NCBI GenBank assembly: GCA_016722075.1
Contig: JADKGW010000001.1
Coordinates: 5,518,001-5,582,000 of the forward strand
Source: Candidatus Kouleothrix ribensis
GTDB taxonomy: Bacteria > Chloroflexota > Chloroflexia > Chloroflexales > Roseiflexaceae
Direction of reading: 5' to 3'
Length of the DNA stretch: 64,000 bases
In this document: positions 39,783 to 50,286 of the stretch, one piece after another
Numbering within the stretch: the stretch's first letter is position 1
Layout of the letters: each line of letters starts with the position of its first letter
The notes under the pieces: model-generated
Database searches by the model: none
What the model saw: only the letters and a program-made list of their open reading frames with translations
Told to the model about the DNA's origin: nothing
Translations under genes and position numbers: made by a program

Positions 39783-40376
39783 ATGAGCATCATCACGACC
39801 GATCACCTGCGTGCCTATCTCGACCAAGTGCCGGCCGGCGCGACGCCCGATGCGAAGCTGACCGACATCATCACGCGCGCCCAGGCTATCATCGACACTA
39901 CGCTTGGGTTCTCATTTTTTGATGCAGACGCCACCTGGATCGGTGTGGCGGCGACCCAGAAACGCGTGCAGAGCGAGCGGTCGGTCTACCTGAAGCTGCC
40001 GCCGTACCAGGTGGGCAGCATCACGGCGGTGTCGCCTATCACAGGTATCACCGTGAGCACCGACCTCATCACCGACTATGAGGAGCAGGCCCGGCACCAC
40101 CTGTACCGACCTGTAGGCTGGGGCGGCGGGCGGTGGGCCATCACGGCAAAGTATGGCTATGGCCCGGCACCAGCGTCGATCGTGGAAATCTGCCTCGAGC
40201 TGGCCGTCAATATCTGGCGACAGAAAGGGCAGGGCCTGTTCCAGCAGATACAGGGCGTCGATGTTGTAGGCAACGCTGTTGGCGGCGGATCGCTGAAGTA
40301 CGTCGGCGGCCTGAACGCCGAGCAGCGCAAGACGGTGATGAAGGTGCGCGCGCAGTATATCGAGGTGCTGCATTGA
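39783..40376 (+). CDS. Head-tail connector (gp6-like)
   Basis: The 197-residue protein has a helical start (LRAYLDQVPAGATPDAKLTDIITRAQAIIDTTLG) and an elongated beta part (RSVYLKLPPYQVGSITAV). A C-terminal AITAKYGYGPAPASIVEICLELAVNIWRQ follows. This is the layout of HK97 gp6-type connectors that form a ring under the portal. Confidence 0.8.
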   Translation: MSIITTDHLRAYLDQVPAGATPDAKLTDIITRAQAIIDTTLGFSFFDADATWIGVAATQKRVQSERSVYLKLPPYQVGSITAVSPITGITVSTDLITDYEEQARHHLYRPVGWGGGRWAITAKYGYGPAPASIVEICLELAVNIWRQKGQGLFQQIQGVDVVGNAVGGGSLKYVGGLNAEQRKTVMKVRAQYIEVLH

Positions 40377-40699
40377 GCGGCGTCTTCCACACCTTCGACC
40401 TGATCGTCGGCATCCTCAACCCGGCGCACCTGCAGGCGCTCCAGAAAGAGTTCCTGCAGCGGGTGGTGCTGACGGTCGAGGCAAACGTGAAGGCGGTCAC
40501 GCCCGTGCGCACCGGCCACCTGCGGCGCAGCATCAGCGGGCGGGTGTATAAGCCGACTGAGGGCCTGATCGGAACGAACGTAGTCTATGCGCCCATCGTG
40601 CATCGGCGCAACCCATATATGGAGATCGGCTTGCACAACAGCGAGGGGCAGATTTCCAACTTCCTGGCCGAGCTGGGCGGAAAGTGGCTTGAGCAATGA
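40373..40699 (+). CDS. HK97 gp10-like tail component
   Basis: A TTG at 40373 overlaps the upstream stop. The 108-residue product has KEFLQRVVLTVEANVKAVTPVRTGHLRRSISG, the P-V-R-T-G-x-L-R-x-S-I motif of the gp10 family, and a C-terminal helix (ISNFLAELGGKWL). It joins the tail to the connector. Confidence 0.85.
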   Translation: MSGVFHTFDLIVGILNPAHLQALQKEFLQRVVLTVEANVKAVTPVRTGHLRRSISGRVYKPTEGLIGTNVVYAPIVHRRNPYMEIGLHNSEGQISNFLAELGGKWLEQ

Positions 40700-41152
40700 G
40701 CTATGTCTCGTATGCCGATGTCGTCGATGGCCTGCATGAGGCTGTTCCTGACGATCGCCGGCTTCCCAGCCTATAACGAGGAAGGGGTGCTCATCAACCT
40801 ACTCCGGTACGAGCCGGCGGTGATCCACCACACGCCGACCATCTATACCCTGCTCGACGGGTTCGAGCGCAACGCATCGGGGCAGCTCACCGCGATGCAC
40901 TACCGCATCCTGCACCGGCTGGTCATCCAGTGGCAAGACAACGAGCAGGCTGAGTTGGCGCTGATGCCCTTCGTGCATAGAGTCCCAGCAGCGGTCGATG
41001 CCGATCAAACCCTGGGCGGCCGCATCACCATGGGGCTCGCGCGCATCAGCAGCGGCCAGAGCGGGTTCGTGATCATATCGAATACCAAGTACCGCTGCCT
41101 GGACTTTTTCTCGACGGTGCCGACCAAGGCACCGTTCCAGAGCGGGATCTAA
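40696..41152 (+). CDS. Tail terminator-like protein, probable one-base frame break
   Basis: From ATG 40696 (overlapping the stop at 40699) the sequence reads MSYVSYADVVDGLHE, which fits this family. At about 40739 the +1 frame takes over with LFLTIAGFPAYNEEGVLINLL and AMHYRILHRLVIQWQDNEQAE to the stop at 41152. The alternative start at 40703 gives an unlikely N-terminus (MSRMPMSSMACM). So the gene is about 151 residues with one extra base near 40739, or a real break. Confidence 0.55.
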
Positions 41153-41162
41153 GGAGCCTTCT

Positions 41163-41498
41163 ATGAGCGAGATTGCCTTCACCTACAGCAAGGAAGACAA
41201 CCCAGGCGAGACCTTCATTCCTGGCGTGCCGCTCCGCGACCTGACCGTCGCGGAGGTGCAGGCGATGCCGAAGCACATGCGCGATGGCGTGCGGAAGCTG
41301 TCGTTCTACGTGGCCACCGGCGCCCTGCCTGCGGATATCTTCGAGACCGCGCCTGATGCAACGCTGGATGCGAGCGGTGCGCAGGAGAGCGCCGGCCAGC
41401 CGAGCGAGACAGCCGGGGCCACGCCGGCCGCAGTCACCAGCGCGCGACGCGCGCGCCCGACGCCGAGCGAGACGAAAGGCGACGACTCGAATCCCTGA
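41163..41498 (+). CDS. Hypothetical small protein with disordered tail
   Basis: The 111-residue product has an N-terminal folded part (EIAFTYSKEDNPGETFIPGVPLRDLTVAEVQAMP) and a C-terminal Ala/Thr/Ser/Pro-rich tail. It lies between tail terminator and tail tube. A head-tail or tube chaperone role is possible. Confidence 0.55.
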   Translation: MSEIAFTYSKEDNPGETFIPGVPLRDLTVAEVQAMPKHMRDGVRKLSFYVATGALPADIFETAPDATLDASGAQESAGQPSETAGATPAAVTSARRARPTPSETKGDDSNP

Positions 41499-41590
41499 TA
41501 CAAACGACCCGCGCCGGCACCTGCCAGCGATCAGCGACCGCAACCGGGGGAACTCAGCTGCGACCGAGATGCGCATAGGGAGCGATCACC

Positions 41591-42601
41591 ATGGCTGAGA
41601 TTCCATTTGAAACCTTCCGTGTCGCGCTTGAGGCCGCGCGCGGCACGGCCGAGGCGGCGCCGACGCACCTCATCAACAAGGCCGGCAAGATCACGCCGAA
41701 CATCACGCGCTACCGGCCGAAGGAGGCGCGCGGCACGCGGGCGCGGAATTACCGCTCGGTGGATACCCGCAAGGGCGCCGAGTGGGAGGCCGAGGGCGAC
41801 GCTGACGGCAACGAGACTCTAGTACTGTTGAACATGTCGGTCGCTCCGCTGACCACGCCCAGCACTCCCAGCGGCGCGACGCTCTCGCGACTCTGGTCGT
41901 TCGTGCCGAATCTGACCGCCGACAACATCAAATCGGCCACCGCCTGGTGGGGCGACCCGGCGCTCAACCAGCTCCTGTCGGATTTCTGTGTGCTTGATGA
42001 GCTGGTGTTCGAGAACGACGCGAGCGGCGAAGAGGTGCTGACCATCTCAGCCAAGGGGATGGGCGGGTTCCCTTCCAAGGTGAGCGCGCCGAGCGCAACT
42101 GCCTCGATCGCCGGCGTCACCTTCCCAGGTCAGATGATGCAGTGCTGGATCGATACCGCCAGCGCGATCGGCACCACCGCGATCAGCGGCCGGCTCATCT
42201 CGGCCAAGCACACGATCCGCACCGGCGCGACCTACAAGTATCTGGCGGCCGGCCCCACCGGCGCGCTCGACTACACGCTCATCGGGCGCGATGTCGTCGT
42301 CGGGATGACCACCGAACTGAAGCTCGAGTTCATCGACTACGCACAATACGATCTATGGTCGGCGGGTACGGGGCTCAAGTGCCGGGTGCGCCATAATGGC
42401 GCGCTCATTGAGTCCACGGCCGGCCCGGTCAACTGGTACAACTACGTCGAGTTCGACACCTACGGCCCGGCCGAGGAGTTGGACTGGGATGATAACGAGG
42501 GTTCGAATCGCGCACTCAATCTGACCATCAACTCGACCTACGACGTGACGCTCGGCGCTGATTTTCGCGTCGCTGTCCAGAATCAGCGCACGACGCTGTA
42601 A
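41591..42601 (+). CDS. Major tail (tube) protein
   Basis: The 336-residue product starts EIPFETFRVALEAARGTAEAAPTHLI, typical of siphovirus tube proteins. Beta segments are GAEWEAEGDADGNE, ELVFENDASGEEVLTISAKGMGG, LISAKHTIRTGATYKYLAAG and VTLGADFRVAVQNQ. Placement before the chaperone pair and the tape measure supports it. It forms the tube hexamers. Confidence 0.88.
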   Translation: MAEIPFETFRVALEAARGTAEAAPTHLINKAGKITPNITRYRPKEARGTRARNYRSVDTRKGAEWEAEGDADGNETLVLLNMSVAPLTTPSTPSGATLSRLWSFVPNLTADNIKSATAWWGDPALNQLLSDFCVLDELVFENDASGEEVLTISAKGMGGFPSKVSAPSATASIAGVTFPGQMMQCWIDTASAIGTTAISGRLISAKHTIRTGATYKYLAAGPTGALDYTLIGRDVVVGMTTELKLEFIDYAQYDLWSAGTGLKCRVRHNGALIESTAGPVNWYNYVEFDTYGPAEELDWDDNEGSNRALNLTINSTYDVTLGADFRVAVQNQRTTL

Positions 42602-42642
42602 GAGTCGGCGCATTCGCCACAGCATAAGAAAGGATTATCTGC

Positions 42643-43113
42643 ATGGGCATGTTTGTCAGCGGCCGTCTTGCCGTGACGGCCACCGGCGTGATCGACGAGA
42701 AGGACATCACGCCGGACATGAACATCATCTTCATACGACCGAAAATGGACTACGGCACGCGCCAGCGCGTGCTGGGATCGGCGGCCAAGCTTGTCCAGGT
42801 CACGGCCGGCAATCGCAAGCAGCGACGCGCAGCGGCGGCCAAGAAGCGAGGCGATACAAACGATGTGCAGTTTGACATCGGGGCCTATCAGATCGCCTTG
42901 CTCGTGCATAACATCCTGGCCTGGCAGGGGCCGGCCTTCGCCGGCTACGCCTGCCTTGCAGCTAATATCGAGACGCTGAACCCGGATGAGCCACTTGTGC
43001 AGCGGGCACTCCAAGAGATCAGCGACCGCAACACCGACCCGAACGCGGATGATGAGGGCGATGGAGAGGACGACGCCCCAAACGTGCTGACCATGACGGC
43101 GACGACAATCTAG
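42643..43113 (+). CDS. Tail assembly chaperone (G-like)
   Basis: The 156-residue short form of the tail chaperone, an analogue of lambda gpG. ATG 42643 follows AAAGGAT-type sequence. It has a beta start (FVSGRLAVTATGVI), a basic middle and an acidic tail (NADDEGDGEDDAPN). At the C CCA AAC site (43077-43083), ribosomes may slip -1 to enter the GT extension. It helps the tape measure and tube to assemble. Confidence 0.8.
   Translation: MGMFVSGRLAVTATGVIDEKDITPDMNIIFIRPKMDYGTRQRVLGSAAKLVQVTAGNRKQRRAAAAKKRGDTNDVQFDIGAYQIALLVHNILAWQGPAFAGYACLAANIETLNPDEPLVQRALQEISDRNTDPNADDEGDGEDDAPNVLTMTATTI
43077..43083 (+). promoter_or_regulatory. Programmed -1 frameshift site C CCA AAC
   Basis: In the G frame the codons are CCA (43078-43080) and AAC (43081-43083), preceded by C: a canonical X XXY YYZ heptamer. 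After slipping, reading continues at 43083 in the frame that runs through the second chaperone gene to 43373. The end of G (stop TAG at 43111-43113) lies 28 bases beyond. Confidence 0.85.
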
Positions 43114-43373
43114 CCGAGCTGCTGCACGAGCTCGGGATCGAACCGACCGAGATGAGCCGGCTCGACTGGGTTCGCCACCACTGGGAGCGCAAGCTCGACG
43201 GAAAAACGATCGAGGCCGGGGAGTTTGACTTCGAGATCGTGGTGCTCGAGCGCTTTGGGGTATTGCCCCACGAGGGCGCGCTCTACGATCAAGACCCGGC
43301 ATTTGTGGACGAGTTGCGCCAGTATGTGAGCGCAGTCGCGGCCCACGAGAAGAAAAACCGCCCGAAGAAATAG
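43083..43373 (+). CDS. Tail assembly chaperone T-extension, expressed as G-T fusion
   Basis: The frame entered by -1 slippage encodes RADHDGDDNLAELLHELGIE and then MSRLDWVRHHWERKLDGKT, ending at 43373. A separate ATG exists at 43152, but no ribosome site stands out and codons upstream are open and protein-like, so fusion is favoured. The layout equals lambda gpGT. The C-terminus is basic (EKKNRPKK). Confidence 0.75.
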   Translation, partial: RADHDGDDNLAELLHELGIEPTEMSRLDWVRHHWERKLDGKTIEAGEFDFEIVVLERFGVLPHEGALYDQDPAFVDELRQYVSAVAAHEKKNRPKK

Positions 43374-43389
43374 CCACCCGGCAACAGTC

Positions 43390-43435
43390 GAGCGGCACGC
43401 TTTCCTCACGCATCTATGTGAGGAGCGTGCCGCTC
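43390..43435 (+). terminator. Strong hairpin between chaperone and tape measure genes
   Basis: A 12-bp stem (GAGCGGCACGCT / AGCGTGCCGCTC) is extended by a 6-bp stem with a TT bulge, using arms 43390-43409 and 43418-43435. No T-run follows. It may attenuate tape measure expression or mark an RNA processing point. Confidence 0.6.
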
Positions 43436-43461
43436 GTGTGTTCCCCCCTGTGTGAGCTGCG

Positions 43462-46400
43462 ATGAACGCCAAACTGCTTCAACTTATCATCCAGCTCAAG
43501 GACGAAGCCAGCGCTGCCCTTGGCAAGCTTCAAGGCACCCTCAGCAGTGTTGGCGGCTTCCTCTCTGGCGCATTCACCGCAGGAGTTGTCGGGGCTGGCA
43601 TCGCCATCGCCGGCCTGGCGGCGGGATCCCTCACCGCCGCAGCCGACTTCGAAACCGCCACCGCAAACTTTGCCTCAGTCGCTGGCGGCTCCCTCGCAGA
43701 GGCGGGCTTCGCGCTCGACGATGTGAAATCCAAGGCGCTCGAGCTGGGCGCGGTAACGCAATTCTCAGCTGGCCAGGCACAAGATGCCATGATCGCCCTC
43801 GCAAAAGGCGGGGTGCCGGTTGTCGACATTATGGGCGATGCCACCGCCGCCGCGCTCGATCTGGCGGCCGCTGGCTCGCTCGAGCTTGGGCCGGCTGCGG
43901 ACATCGTGGCCAAACAACTGGGGGTCTGGGCTAATACGGGCGTGAATGCGGCACAGGTTGCGAATCTGATGGCCCAGGCGGCAAACGCATCCACGATTGA
44001 TGTGGATGAATTGGCACTGGGCCTGGCCAACGTCGGCGGAGTCGCCAAGGTCTCCGGCGTCTCGTTCCAGGATCTCAATCAAACTATGGCCCTTATCGCG
44101 CCGGGCTTTGCATCGGCGGCAGATGCGGGCACCTCACTGAAGACATTTTTGCTCTCGTTGGGAGGGAGCTCAACCAGTGCGATTGATGCCATGAAGTCGC
44201 TCGGGCTTGTCTCGATCGACTATGCGGCAATCGCAGACGACCTTGGCATTGCATTCGATGGTACCCAGAAGTCAGCGGCTGCGCTCGATGAGGCCATTCT
44301 CCGAACAATCGATGCGCAGGCGGGCGCGAATCGCAGTACCAAGGAATGGAAAGACGCCTATGCGGCGTTTCTGCAAGACTTCACCACCAATGCCTTTTAT
44401 GACCAAGCAGGTCAGATGAAAGACATGGGTGCGGTAGCCCAGATTCTCCAAGATAGTCTTGCAGGCCTCTCTGAGGAGGAAAAAACGGCAGCGCTCAATG
44501 CCATTTTTGGGAGTGATGCGTATCGAGCTGCCGCATTTATCGCTGAGGCCGGGGCGAGCGGCTTCGACGCAATGGGCCAGGCGATGACAGCCGCCGGCAC
44601 CGCTGCCGAGCAGGCGGCCGTCAAGAACAAAACCTTCGCGTTCGCCTGGGACTCGCTCAAGGGATCGATCGAGACGGTGCGGATCATTATTGTGAACGCC
44701 CTGCTCCCGCTGCTCACCGATCTCACCAACACTGTGCTCATCCCAGCGGTCAATGGCGTGATGGCGCTGGCGAGCGCGCTCACAACCTCAAACGACCCGT
44801 GGGCCACCTTCGTCGGCATGCTCAATAGTGCCCTGCCCGGTCTGGGGTCATTCGTTGACTTTGTCGCCACTAACGTCCTCCCCATCCTCTCCGCGATCGG
44901 GGCCATGATCCTGGCCGCCATCGTCCCAGCGTTCTGGGCCTGGGCGGCGGCGGCGATCCCTGCCGCTGCGGCGACCATTGCGGCCACCCTGCCGCTCATC
45001 GCCATCATCAGCGCGATCGGGCTTGCCGTGGGCTTGCTCGTCGCTGCCTGGCAAAACAACTGGTTCGGTATCCGCGATGCGGTGGCAGGTGCCTGGGCCT
45101 ATCTCCAACCTGTCTTTCAACAAGTATGGGCCTGGCTCACCACGAACATTCCAATTGCGATTACGGCAGCAGTCGCCACGTTCTGGACGATCGTCGCCGT
45201 GGTTCAGGCGGTGGCCAGTGCGATTCAGACCGGCTTTGGCATGGCGGTCGCGTGGCTCAGTGGCGCGTGGCTGAGTATCAGCACGAGCGCCGCTGCCGCA
45301 TGGGGGGCAATCGTCGGTTGGGTCGTCGGGGCCGCGACCGCAATACAAGCGACATGGGCCGCAACCGTAGCGTGGTTCAGCGGCATCTGGATAAGTGTCT
45401 CCACCACGGCGCTTGCGGCGTGGACGGCGATTACGACAGCGGTCAGCAGTGCTATTGCGATCGTCGGGACGATTATCCAAACCGGCATGAGCATTGTCAC
45501 CACGATCGCGCTTGCGGCGTGGAATACGCTGGTGTTCCTCACCGGCCTTGCCCTGGGGGCGCCTGTGCGCTGGTCGGCCCACCGCTGGCGCAGGCCATTG
45601 CGGCGGTGATCGGCCCGCCCATCATGCTTGCGGTCCAGGCGGTTGTCTTGGCCTGGCAGTGGCTGGCAAGCGTTGCTAGCGGCATCTGGGCAAGCATTCA
45701 AGCGGCAGTCGGGGCGGCAGCCGCTGGGATTAGTGCCGGGCTTGCAGCTGTTGGTGGTGCCATCAATGGAGCGGTCGCCGTGGTTAGCGCGGGGGCCGCT
45801 GGGTTAGTCAGCACGCTTGCGGCCGCGGGGGCGCAGATCAGTGGCGTGCTCACGACGGCTTGGAGTACGGTGCAAGCCGGAGCGGCCAGTGCGTGGGCCG
45901 CCATTACCAGCGCAATTAGTAGCGGCGTTGCCGCCATCACCAGTGTTGTTGCCAGTGGCTGGGCCACGGTACAGAGCAGCACGAGTGGGGTATTCAGAGT
46001 GCGGTCACAACCGCGATTGCCGCCGTAAAAACGGTCATTGAGACCGGGGTGAATCTTGCCAAAACCGTGGTGCTCGCCGCCTGGGCCGTTATTGTTGCGG
46101 CGAGCCAGAATAATTTCAGTGCCATCCCCACCATCATCAGCACCGCCTGGGGCCGCATCAAGAGTCTGTTTGCAGACGGAGTCGCCGGGGTACGCGACGC
46201 CTTGCTCGGTCTCGCGGCGGATGCGGGCAATATCGCAAGCGCGATTGTCAGTGGTCTGGTACGCGGCATTTCCAATGGCATCGGGTCGGTCATCAACGCC
46301 GCCAAAAATCTCGCGCAGTCCGCCTATAAAGCGGCAATGGGGGCGCTTGACGCCCACTCGCCGTCGCGACTCTTCGAGGGTGTCGGCGATACGGTTCCGG

Positions 46401-48937
46401 CAGGTATGGCGCTTGGTATCGATGCGGGCATGCCGAAGGTTGGCGCGAGTTTAAGCGATGGCATTGCCGACATCACAAAGGATGCGCGGTCAAAAGCAGG
46501 CAACGCAGGCAAGCATATTACGGCAGGGCTTGCGGCGGGCATGACCGCAGGACTGCCCGCAGTTAACCAAAACCTTATCGATGGCATTGCAGGCTTGAGC
46601 GAAAGCGCGGCCAAGGCCATCGAATCCGGCAGCCAGGCGATTGCGGCAGCCAATGCCTATGGCGGTGGCGGTGGATCGGGTCTGAGCGCGTTTCTGGGAG
46701 ACTTCGCCCGGCTCGCCGTGCAGTTCAACTACGCGGCGGTTGCGCTTGGTGGGCAAATCCTCGGCACTGCCACGCGGTTTGCCGACACCATCGGCAAGAT
46801 AAGCGAGCCGGTCAGCAAAGCGGTTACGGCACTACAAGGGCTAAACGACCTCGTCACGCCCAGCATCGGTGCGATCAGTGCGTTTACCGCGACCCTGGCG
46901 GTGCTCCTGAGCATGCTAACCGCAACAGCGGCAAGTGTGGATGCGCGCGGCCTGGCTGCAGCCGTGCAACTCGCCGCCGCTGCTGACAAAATCCTGGCCG
47001 TGGTCAAGAGTGGCGTGGAGGCATTCGCGGCACTGAATACGTACGTGCAGCCGGTGCCGGGGCAGGTCACGGCCTTTACGGGGAAGCTCAACTGGCTCAT
47101 TCAGCAATTTGTTGACGCGGGCACGTGGCTGCAGGGGGCAGGCCTCGCGGCAGGCGTGCAACTCGCCGCCGCTGCTGACAAAATCCTGGCCGTGGTCAAG
47201 AGTGGCGTGGAGGCATTCGCGGCACTGAATACGTATGTGCAGCCGGTGCCGGGGCAGGTCACGGCCTTTACGGGGAAGCTCAACTGGCTCATTCAGCAAT
47301 TTGTTGACGCGGGCGCGTGGCTGCAGGGGGCGGGCCTCGCGGCAGGCGTGGCGCTGGCCGCCGCTGCTGACGAAATCTTGGCCGTGGTCAAGAGTGGCGT
47401 GGAGTCGTTCGCGGCACTGAATACGTATGTGCAGCCGGTGCCGGGGCAGGTCACGGCCTTTACGGGGAAGCTCAACTGGCTCATTCAGCAATTTGTTGAC
47501 GCGGGCGCGTGGCTGCGTGGGCCAGGGCTAGCCGCTGGAGTTGCGCTCGCCGATGCGGCAGGGAAAATCCTGGGCATCATCGGCAGTGGCGTGGATGCGT
47601 TCGCGAAACTCGCCATCTTCGCCCCCATCCCCCAGTGGGCGATCACCGCCTTTGGGCAAGCGCTCCAAGCCACGCTCGTTGTGTTAATCGCCATTGCGAC
47701 AACCTGGGCGCAGGCCGCCATTGACCGGGCGGCCGTGTTTGCGGACGGGGCTGGGAAATCGATTGCCATCATTGGGAGTGGCGTCGAGGGCTTTACCAAA
47801 CTGGCGACCTTCCAGGGCGTGCCGCAGGCCGCGATTGATGCCTTCGGACAGGCGCTCAATGCGGCGCTGACGGTGATTGAGTATATCAGTGCGACCTGGA
47901 TTCAGGCGGCGATCGATCGGGCGGCCGTGTTTGCGGACGGGGCTGGGAAATCGATTGCCATCATTGGGAGTGGCGTCGAGGGCTTTACCAAACTGGCGAC
48001 CTTCCAGGGCGTGCCGCAGGCCGCGATTGATGCCTTCGGACAGGCGCTCAATGCGGCGCTGACGGTGATTGAGTACATAAGCGCGACTTGGATACAAGCT
48101 GCTATCGACCGGGCAGCGGTATTTGCCGAAGGGGCAGGTAAAACGATCGCCATCATCGGCGGCGGGGTCGATGGCTTTATCAAGCTGGCGAGTTTCCAGG
48201 GGGTGCCCGAGGCGGCGTTTACGGCGCTCGGGCAAGCGTTGAATCAGGCGCTCGTCGTCATTGACGATCTCAGTGCGACGTGGGCGTCCACCGGCCTCGA
48301 ACGGGCAGTGGCCTGGGCACAGGCCGTGGACACGATCGCCAAAACTATCACCGGGGCGATCGATACCATTAGCAAACTCGGACAGCTTCAGAACGGGGCG
48401 GCGGGCTTACTGGATACATTTGCTGCGACGCTCACTGGCATGTTGGCCGAAATGCAGCGGATTGCGGTGCCAGCAACCCAGACGCTCGGCCAGCAAATGT
48501 CGTGGGGAATCGCGCAAGGCATTGAGGCTGGCACGCCTGCGATCGTGCAAGCGGTGTATGCGGCTATGAACGCCGCGCTCGCGGCTGCACGCGCGGCCCT
48601 GGGCATCGCCTCGCCTTCGACGGTGTTCGACGAGGATATTGGCCAGATGGGCGGCGCCGGCATGGCGCGCGGCTTCGATCGGAGCGCGCCCATGGTTGCG
48701 GCAGCAGCAAGCCGGATGGCGGGCGCCGCAGTCGTACCGGCCCAGGCAGCGCTGCGCCCGGTTGCCGCCCCGGTCGGTGGTGGTGGCGCTGCTGCGCCGG
48801 CACCGGCAGCAGCAAGCCAGATCTCTGTGATCTTCCAGAGCGGGGCAATTGTGCAGCAGCCTGGAGAGAGTGGCGAAGCCCTTGCAAATCGCGTCGTCAC
48901 GCTGCTTGAGGAGCGAATACGTCTGAGGGGCCTATGA
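43462..48937 (+). CDS. Tape measure protein, two apparent frame breaks
   Basis: It determines tail length. The first part (43462-45609) has the TP901/phage tail tape domain (TANFASVAGGSLAEAGFALDDVKSKALELGAVTQFSAGQAQ, DLNQTMALIAPGFASAADAG). At about 45553, a G-run (GGGGG) probably lost one G, after which the -1 frame continues with ACALVGPPLAQAIAAVIGPPIML. At about 45990, GGGG probably lost another G, giving IQSAVTTAIAAVKTVIETG and the third frame to 48937 (APAPAAASQISVIFQSGAI). Corrected length is about 1825 residues. Membrane-like helices and three to four 64-residue repeats fill the middle. Confidence 0.8.
46965..47550 (+). repeat. 192-bp tandem repeats in the tape measure gene
   Basis: The unit (64 codons, including GVEAFAALNTYVQPVPGQ) repeats at 192-base intervals in three near-identical copies (for example 46981, 47173, 47365) plus a diverged fourth. 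Length changes here would alter tail length. Confidence 0.85.
47725..48290 (+). repeat. Second set of 192-bp repeats in the tape measure gene
   Basis: Copies of a unit containing RAAVFADGAGKSIAIIGSG start near 47731 and 47923, with a third, more diverged copy near 48113. The first two are almost identical at DNA level. Confidence 0.85.
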
Positions 48938-50286
48938 CTTGGATACTAAGCGTTGCTGGCGTTCATCTTGTGAATCAAGCGGGAACTGGCGTTGCAGGCG
49001 GCTCTCCCGTAACGTGGGCGACCACACCATTTGGCGTGCGCACGGGATGGACGCCTACCGTCGCGCGTCCCAAGACCGTCTACAGCGGCGCGGCGAACTC
49101 GCTGCGCCCGGTGCAAACCCTCTACGAACCTGTGGAAGAAACGATCCCGATTACCGTGCATGGCAACGACGCCAACGATGTGGCCACCGCACTCGAGAAG
49201 TTGAAGAGTGCGCTGAGCACGTCTGCCTACACCAAGCCGGCCATCTGGCGGCACCGTCCCTATGGAGCGATCACGGAGCTGTACGCCGAGATCTACGAGG
49301 GGACGGTGCAGGAGCGCACCAACAATGCGATTGGGCCAATTGAGGGCGGGAATGACATTGACGCCGAAATTCGGCTGGTTCGGTCGCCCTTCTTCGGCGC
49401 GGATGAACTGATCGCGCTAATCAGCGCCCAGACGGTTACGAACACGCATACCGGCAATGTGCTGGCCCTTGGGGTCTATTTTGGCGAGATGAAGGCCGAG
49501 GGCCAGCCACTGAACATTCGCGTTGCAAAGCCCACCGCACAAGTGGCAGAGACGCTGTTCCTCGCCTCGGTGCTCAGCCGAACGGCCAGGACGGTCGCGA
49601 ACGCACAGTCCACGGCGTCCACCTCCACCGGTGTGAGTTTTACCGCAACGTCGGCGATTGATGTGGCCGCACTCCGCACGAACAATGCTGCTGTGCTCCA
49701 CCTGCTGGCGCGCTTCAGTGCGCTGACGCTGCCCGCGCAGGGACAGGTACAGGCCACCGTCAAAACGGCGGCCGGGAACACGCTCTGGCAGTCGACGTGG
49801 AAGCCGCTGGGCAGCAACACCAGCGGCCAGCTGATCGACCTCGGCGAAGCGCCGCTCACGATGCTGCGCCTGCCTGTGCCGAGCGCGGCGGCGGCGAACA
49901 TCACGATCACGGTCGCCATCCGCTCGGTCACTGGGGCGACCGTAGGCGCCACGCTCGACTATATCGAGGCGCTGCTCGCGCTTGACTTCTGCCGTGTGGA
50001 GTCGACCGGCGGACTGGCGGCCGGCCAGCGCTATGACATCTTCGCCGCGCAGAATCTAAGCGGCGGCGGCTGGCTGCCGATGGCCGAAGATGACGGCGCT
50101 GCGTTTGACGGGAGCGATGTGCCTACCAACACGATCCGCGTCAAGGGACAGTTTCCACGCGCATTCGAGGGCGCCTCGCTCTATGTCGCCTGGGTGGATA
50201 GCGGGAACGCCCACACCCCCACCGACACTGCGGCGCTGACGGTAACGATGGCGCCGCTCTGGCGCTCGCTGCGAGGCGTACTGTAA
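48934..50286 (+). CDS. Distal tail (Dit-like) protein
   Basis: The 450-residue product overlaps the tape measure end by four bases. It has an N-terminal Dit-like region (LEKLKSALSTSAYTKPAIWRHRPYGAITELYAEIYEG, IDAEIRLVRSPFFG) and a long C-terminal beta part with LYVAWVDSGNAHTPTDTAALTVTMAPLW. Gene order after the tape measure and size support a tail-tip hub. Confidence 0.7.
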   Translation: MTWILSVAGVHLVNQAGTGVAGGSPVTWATTPFGVRTGWTPTVARPKTVYSGAANSLRPVQTLYEPVEETIPITVHGNDANDVATALEKLKSALSTSAYTKPAIWRHRPYGAITELYAEIYEGTVQERTNNAIGPIEGGNDIDAEIRLVRSPFFGADELIALISAQTVTNTHTGNVLALGVYFGEMKAEGQPLNIRVAKPTAQVAETLFLASVLSRTARTVANAQSTASTSTGVSFTATSAIDVAALRTNNAAVLHLLARFSALTLPAQGQVQATVKTAAGNTLWQSTWKPLGSNTSGQLIDLGEAPLTMLRLPVPSAAAANITITVAIRSVTGATVGATLDYIEALLALDFCRVESTGGLAAGQRYDIFAAQNLSGGGWLPMAEDDGAAFDGSDVPTNTIRVKGQFPRAFEGASLYVAWVDSGNAHTPTDTAALTVTMAPLWRSLRGVL

